NCBI GenBank assembly: GCA_023424995.1
Contig: JAFADH010000248.1
Coordinates: 1 to 23,185, forward strand
Source of the DNA: Bacillota bacterium
GTDB taxonomy: Bacteria > Bacillota > Clostridia > Lachnospirales > Lachnospiraceae
Reading direction: 5' to 3'
Length of the DNA stretch: 23,185 nt
A program made the translations under genes and the position numbers. Below are positions 22,014-23,185 of the stretch, one piece after another. Each line of letters opens with the position of its first letter. Position 1 is the stretch's first letter. Below the pieces are notes generated by a model. That model was not told where the DNA came from. It searched no databases and worked only from the letters and a program-made list of their open reading frames with translations.

Positions 22014-22097
22014 AAAAAAGCACCTGCAGGAAATTATGCCATGGATGCGGAAAAAGCCGCAAACCATGTATATAAAGGCTCCTGCAGGTGCTTTTTT
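22014..22097. terminator. Long rod-like hairpin, probable bidirectional terminator
   Basis: A perfect 18-bp stem (22014-22031 with 22080-22097) consists of six A/T pairs plus AGCACCTGCAGGA-type pairing, with inner CATGG/CCATG (22040-22044/22064-22068) and TGCGG/CCGCA (22046-22050/22057-22061) extending it. It ends in six T on the plus strand, and the opposite strand reads eight T, so it can work in both directions. The 84-base length is unusual for a simple terminator. Confidence 0.82.
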
Positions 22098-22435
22098 ATT
22101 TCTGGTACTTTGGTATCAGACTTATAGTCCTTTTGAACTAAGTGCATAATTTTAAAATGTCGATTTACCAGATATTAGGTAAATACGCATAGTTATTTAG
22201 AACTAAATGTATAATTATGTATTTACATCGAAAAAAATATGGGGTATTATACTAACACAAAGGTGAATTGTGCGTTTAAAACCAATAGTTAACCTTATTT
22301 ATTAATAAATAGGAAATATGACTCAGATTTTTCAGAATATGGGTAATATTACTCATTTTTTCTGAACATTTTCAATTTATTAATTCAAACCGACCGTGAC
22401 ATTTAACAAGGTGCTTTAGTCAAAGGAGAATGGTT
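22098..22435 (+). promoter_or_regulatory. AT-rich regulatory region upstream of the receiver gene
   Basis: A good promoter, TTTACA (22222-22227), 17 bases, TATTAT (22245-22250), would start transcription near 22257. Upstream are two similar 17-base direct repeats (GAACTAAGTGCATAATT at 22135 and GAACTAAATGTATAATT at 22200, 15 of 17 identical, 65 bases apart) and between them an inverted repeat TTTACC-N8-GGTAAA (22164-22183). In the leader, ATGGGTAATATTACTCAT (22339-22356) is nearly a perfect palindrome, enclosed by TTCAGAA/TTCTGAA (22331-22337/22360-22366). No gene is supported in this stretch. Confidence 0.6.
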
Positions 22436-23185
22436 ATGAATAACGTTATGTCTAACAATGCCGCAGGAAACATTAACATTACCGATAATACCGCCATCAG
22501 TCCGGAAGAAGGTGTAATGATTGTTGATGATTCAAAATTTTCCAGAAAAATTCTCAATGAGATATTAGTCAGTGAGGGTTTCACCATAGTAGCGGAAGCG
22601 AAGAATGGTCTGGAAGCAATTGAGATGGCAAAAGAGAAAAAACCAAAATATGTTTTTTTGGATGTGGAAATGCCGGTGTTAGATGGTCTGGGAGCACTTC
22701 CAAAGATTCTGGAAGCAAATCCCGGCACCAATGTTATTATGTGTACAGCGATGGGACAGCAAAACATCATTGAGAAGGCGGCCAGAGCCGGTGCTAAAGA
22801 TTACGTCCTGAAACCATTTAAAAATGAAAACATAATTAATGTCATGAATGCTTTAATGATCTCGGAGTATAAGGACGAGCATGTAATTCCCTTTAACCGA
22901 AAAAAAAGGGATCTGGAAAAAGCTGTTCAGAATTCCGGAAAGACAATCATAGCGCTGGAAGAGCCGGAGGAAGAAAAAGAACCTGAAATAAGTCTGGAGC
23001 AATCGGCACAGCGGCCGGAAGATTTACTTGGGGCGTTGCAGAATGATTCCGTGGCTGCAGAGCAAAAAGAGGAGCTTATTAAAGAAACAGCGGAAGTTAA
23101 GATAGAGGAAGTAAAGGATGGGGATGCGCAGGAAGATGTGCTTCTTAAAGAGACGGAGCAGACAGAGAAAGCTGATGAGAATATT
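22436..23185 (+). CDS. CheY-like receiver protein with long acidic tail, truncated by the window end
   Basis: The frame is open from ATG 22436 to the last base (250 codons, no stop). After a 25-residue Asn-rich lead, residues 26-145 form a response-regulator receiver domain: acidic pair D31/D32 in VMIVDDSKFSR, phospho-acceptor D76 in VFLDVEMPVLDG, Thr104 in VIMCTAMG and Lys126 in DYVLKPF. It would be phosphorylated by a histidine kinase such as CheA. No DNA-binding domain follows; the visible remainder (150-250) is acidic, Glu-rich and probably disordered. AAAGGAG at 22422-22428 supports the ATG at 22436; the in-frame ATG at 22430 is too close to it. Rest of the protein is unknown, so the output type cannot be given. 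With cheW at the left end it hints at chemotaxis-like signalling, although they are about 21 kb apart. Confidence 0.85.
   Translation, partial: MNNVMSNNAAGNINITDNTAISPEEGVMIVDDSKFSRKILNEILVSEGFTIVAEAKNGLEAIEMAKEKKPKYVFLDVEMPVLDGLGALPKILEANPGTNVIMCTAMGQQNIIEKAARAGAKDYVLKPFKNENIINVMNALMISEYKDEHVIPFNRKKRDLEKAVQNSGKTIIALEEPEEEKEPEISLEQSAQRPEDLLGALQNDSVAAEQKEELIKETAEVKIEEVKDGDAQEDVLLKETEQTEKADENI

Overview
The window looks like chromosomal DNA from a low-to-mid GC, anaerobic, spore-forming Firmicute of class Clostridia, most likely Lachnospiraceae. This is inferred from gene content, not from a search: a GerW (YtfJ) plus DUF2953 (YtfI) sporulation pair, the clostridial/bacilloid order rpmB - Asp23-like (YloU) - FakA/YloV, a 1414-residue fused acyl-CoA dehydratase activase/dehydratase-like protein, AGGAGG-type ribosome binding sites and AT-rich gaps. 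I see no tRNA, rRNA, CRISPR array, transposase or phage gene.

Layout. Bases 1-2786: an 80-aa ORF at the left edge, then a CheW coupling protein behind a good sigma-A promoter and a large zinc-ribbon, acidic/lysine-rich, single-pass membrane protein that is probably co-transcribed. 2869-5056: hisH, hisF and ung in tandem. 5057-5506: a gene-free stretch with a strong intrinsic terminator and short tandem repeats. 5507-7066: an APC-family amino acid permease ending in a 15-bp terminator hairpin. 7146-11390 (minus strand): the giant activase/dehydratase-like gene, with its own promoter and a leader of three hairpins. 11674-12024: a two-LysM protein and terminator. 12025-12563: a gene-free stretch holding a structured segment, a perfect consensus promoter and a long structured leader before a CorA-family metal transporter. 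13569-14441: a rhomboid-fold membrane protein with a zinc-binding tail. 14554-16452: two unrecognised proteins. 16523-18076: DUF2953 and GerW sporulation genes. 18196-18381: rpmB with promoter and terminator. 18428-18565 (minus strand): a 45-aa membrane microprotein. 18854-21088: Asp23/YloU and FakA/YloV, separated by a 137-bp multi-hairpin element with terminal inverted repeats. 21247-21957: DUF1653 protein. 22014-22097: a long hairpin. 22436 to the right edge: a CheY-like receiver protein with an acidic tail, cut by the window end.

How it fits together. Most genes are housekeeping (histidine/purine metabolism, uracil repair, translation, fatty acid activation, metal and amino acid uptake), with a sporulation group in the middle and chemotaxis-type signalling proteins at both ends. 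No new multi-gene defence or metabolic system is evident. The most interesting undescribed signals are non-coding: the branched repeat-like element between yloU and fakA, and the approximately 250-nt leader of the CorA gene behind a perfect promoter. The uncharacterised proteins (zinc-ribbon membrane protein, 480-aa, 102-aa and 45-aa proteins) come next.
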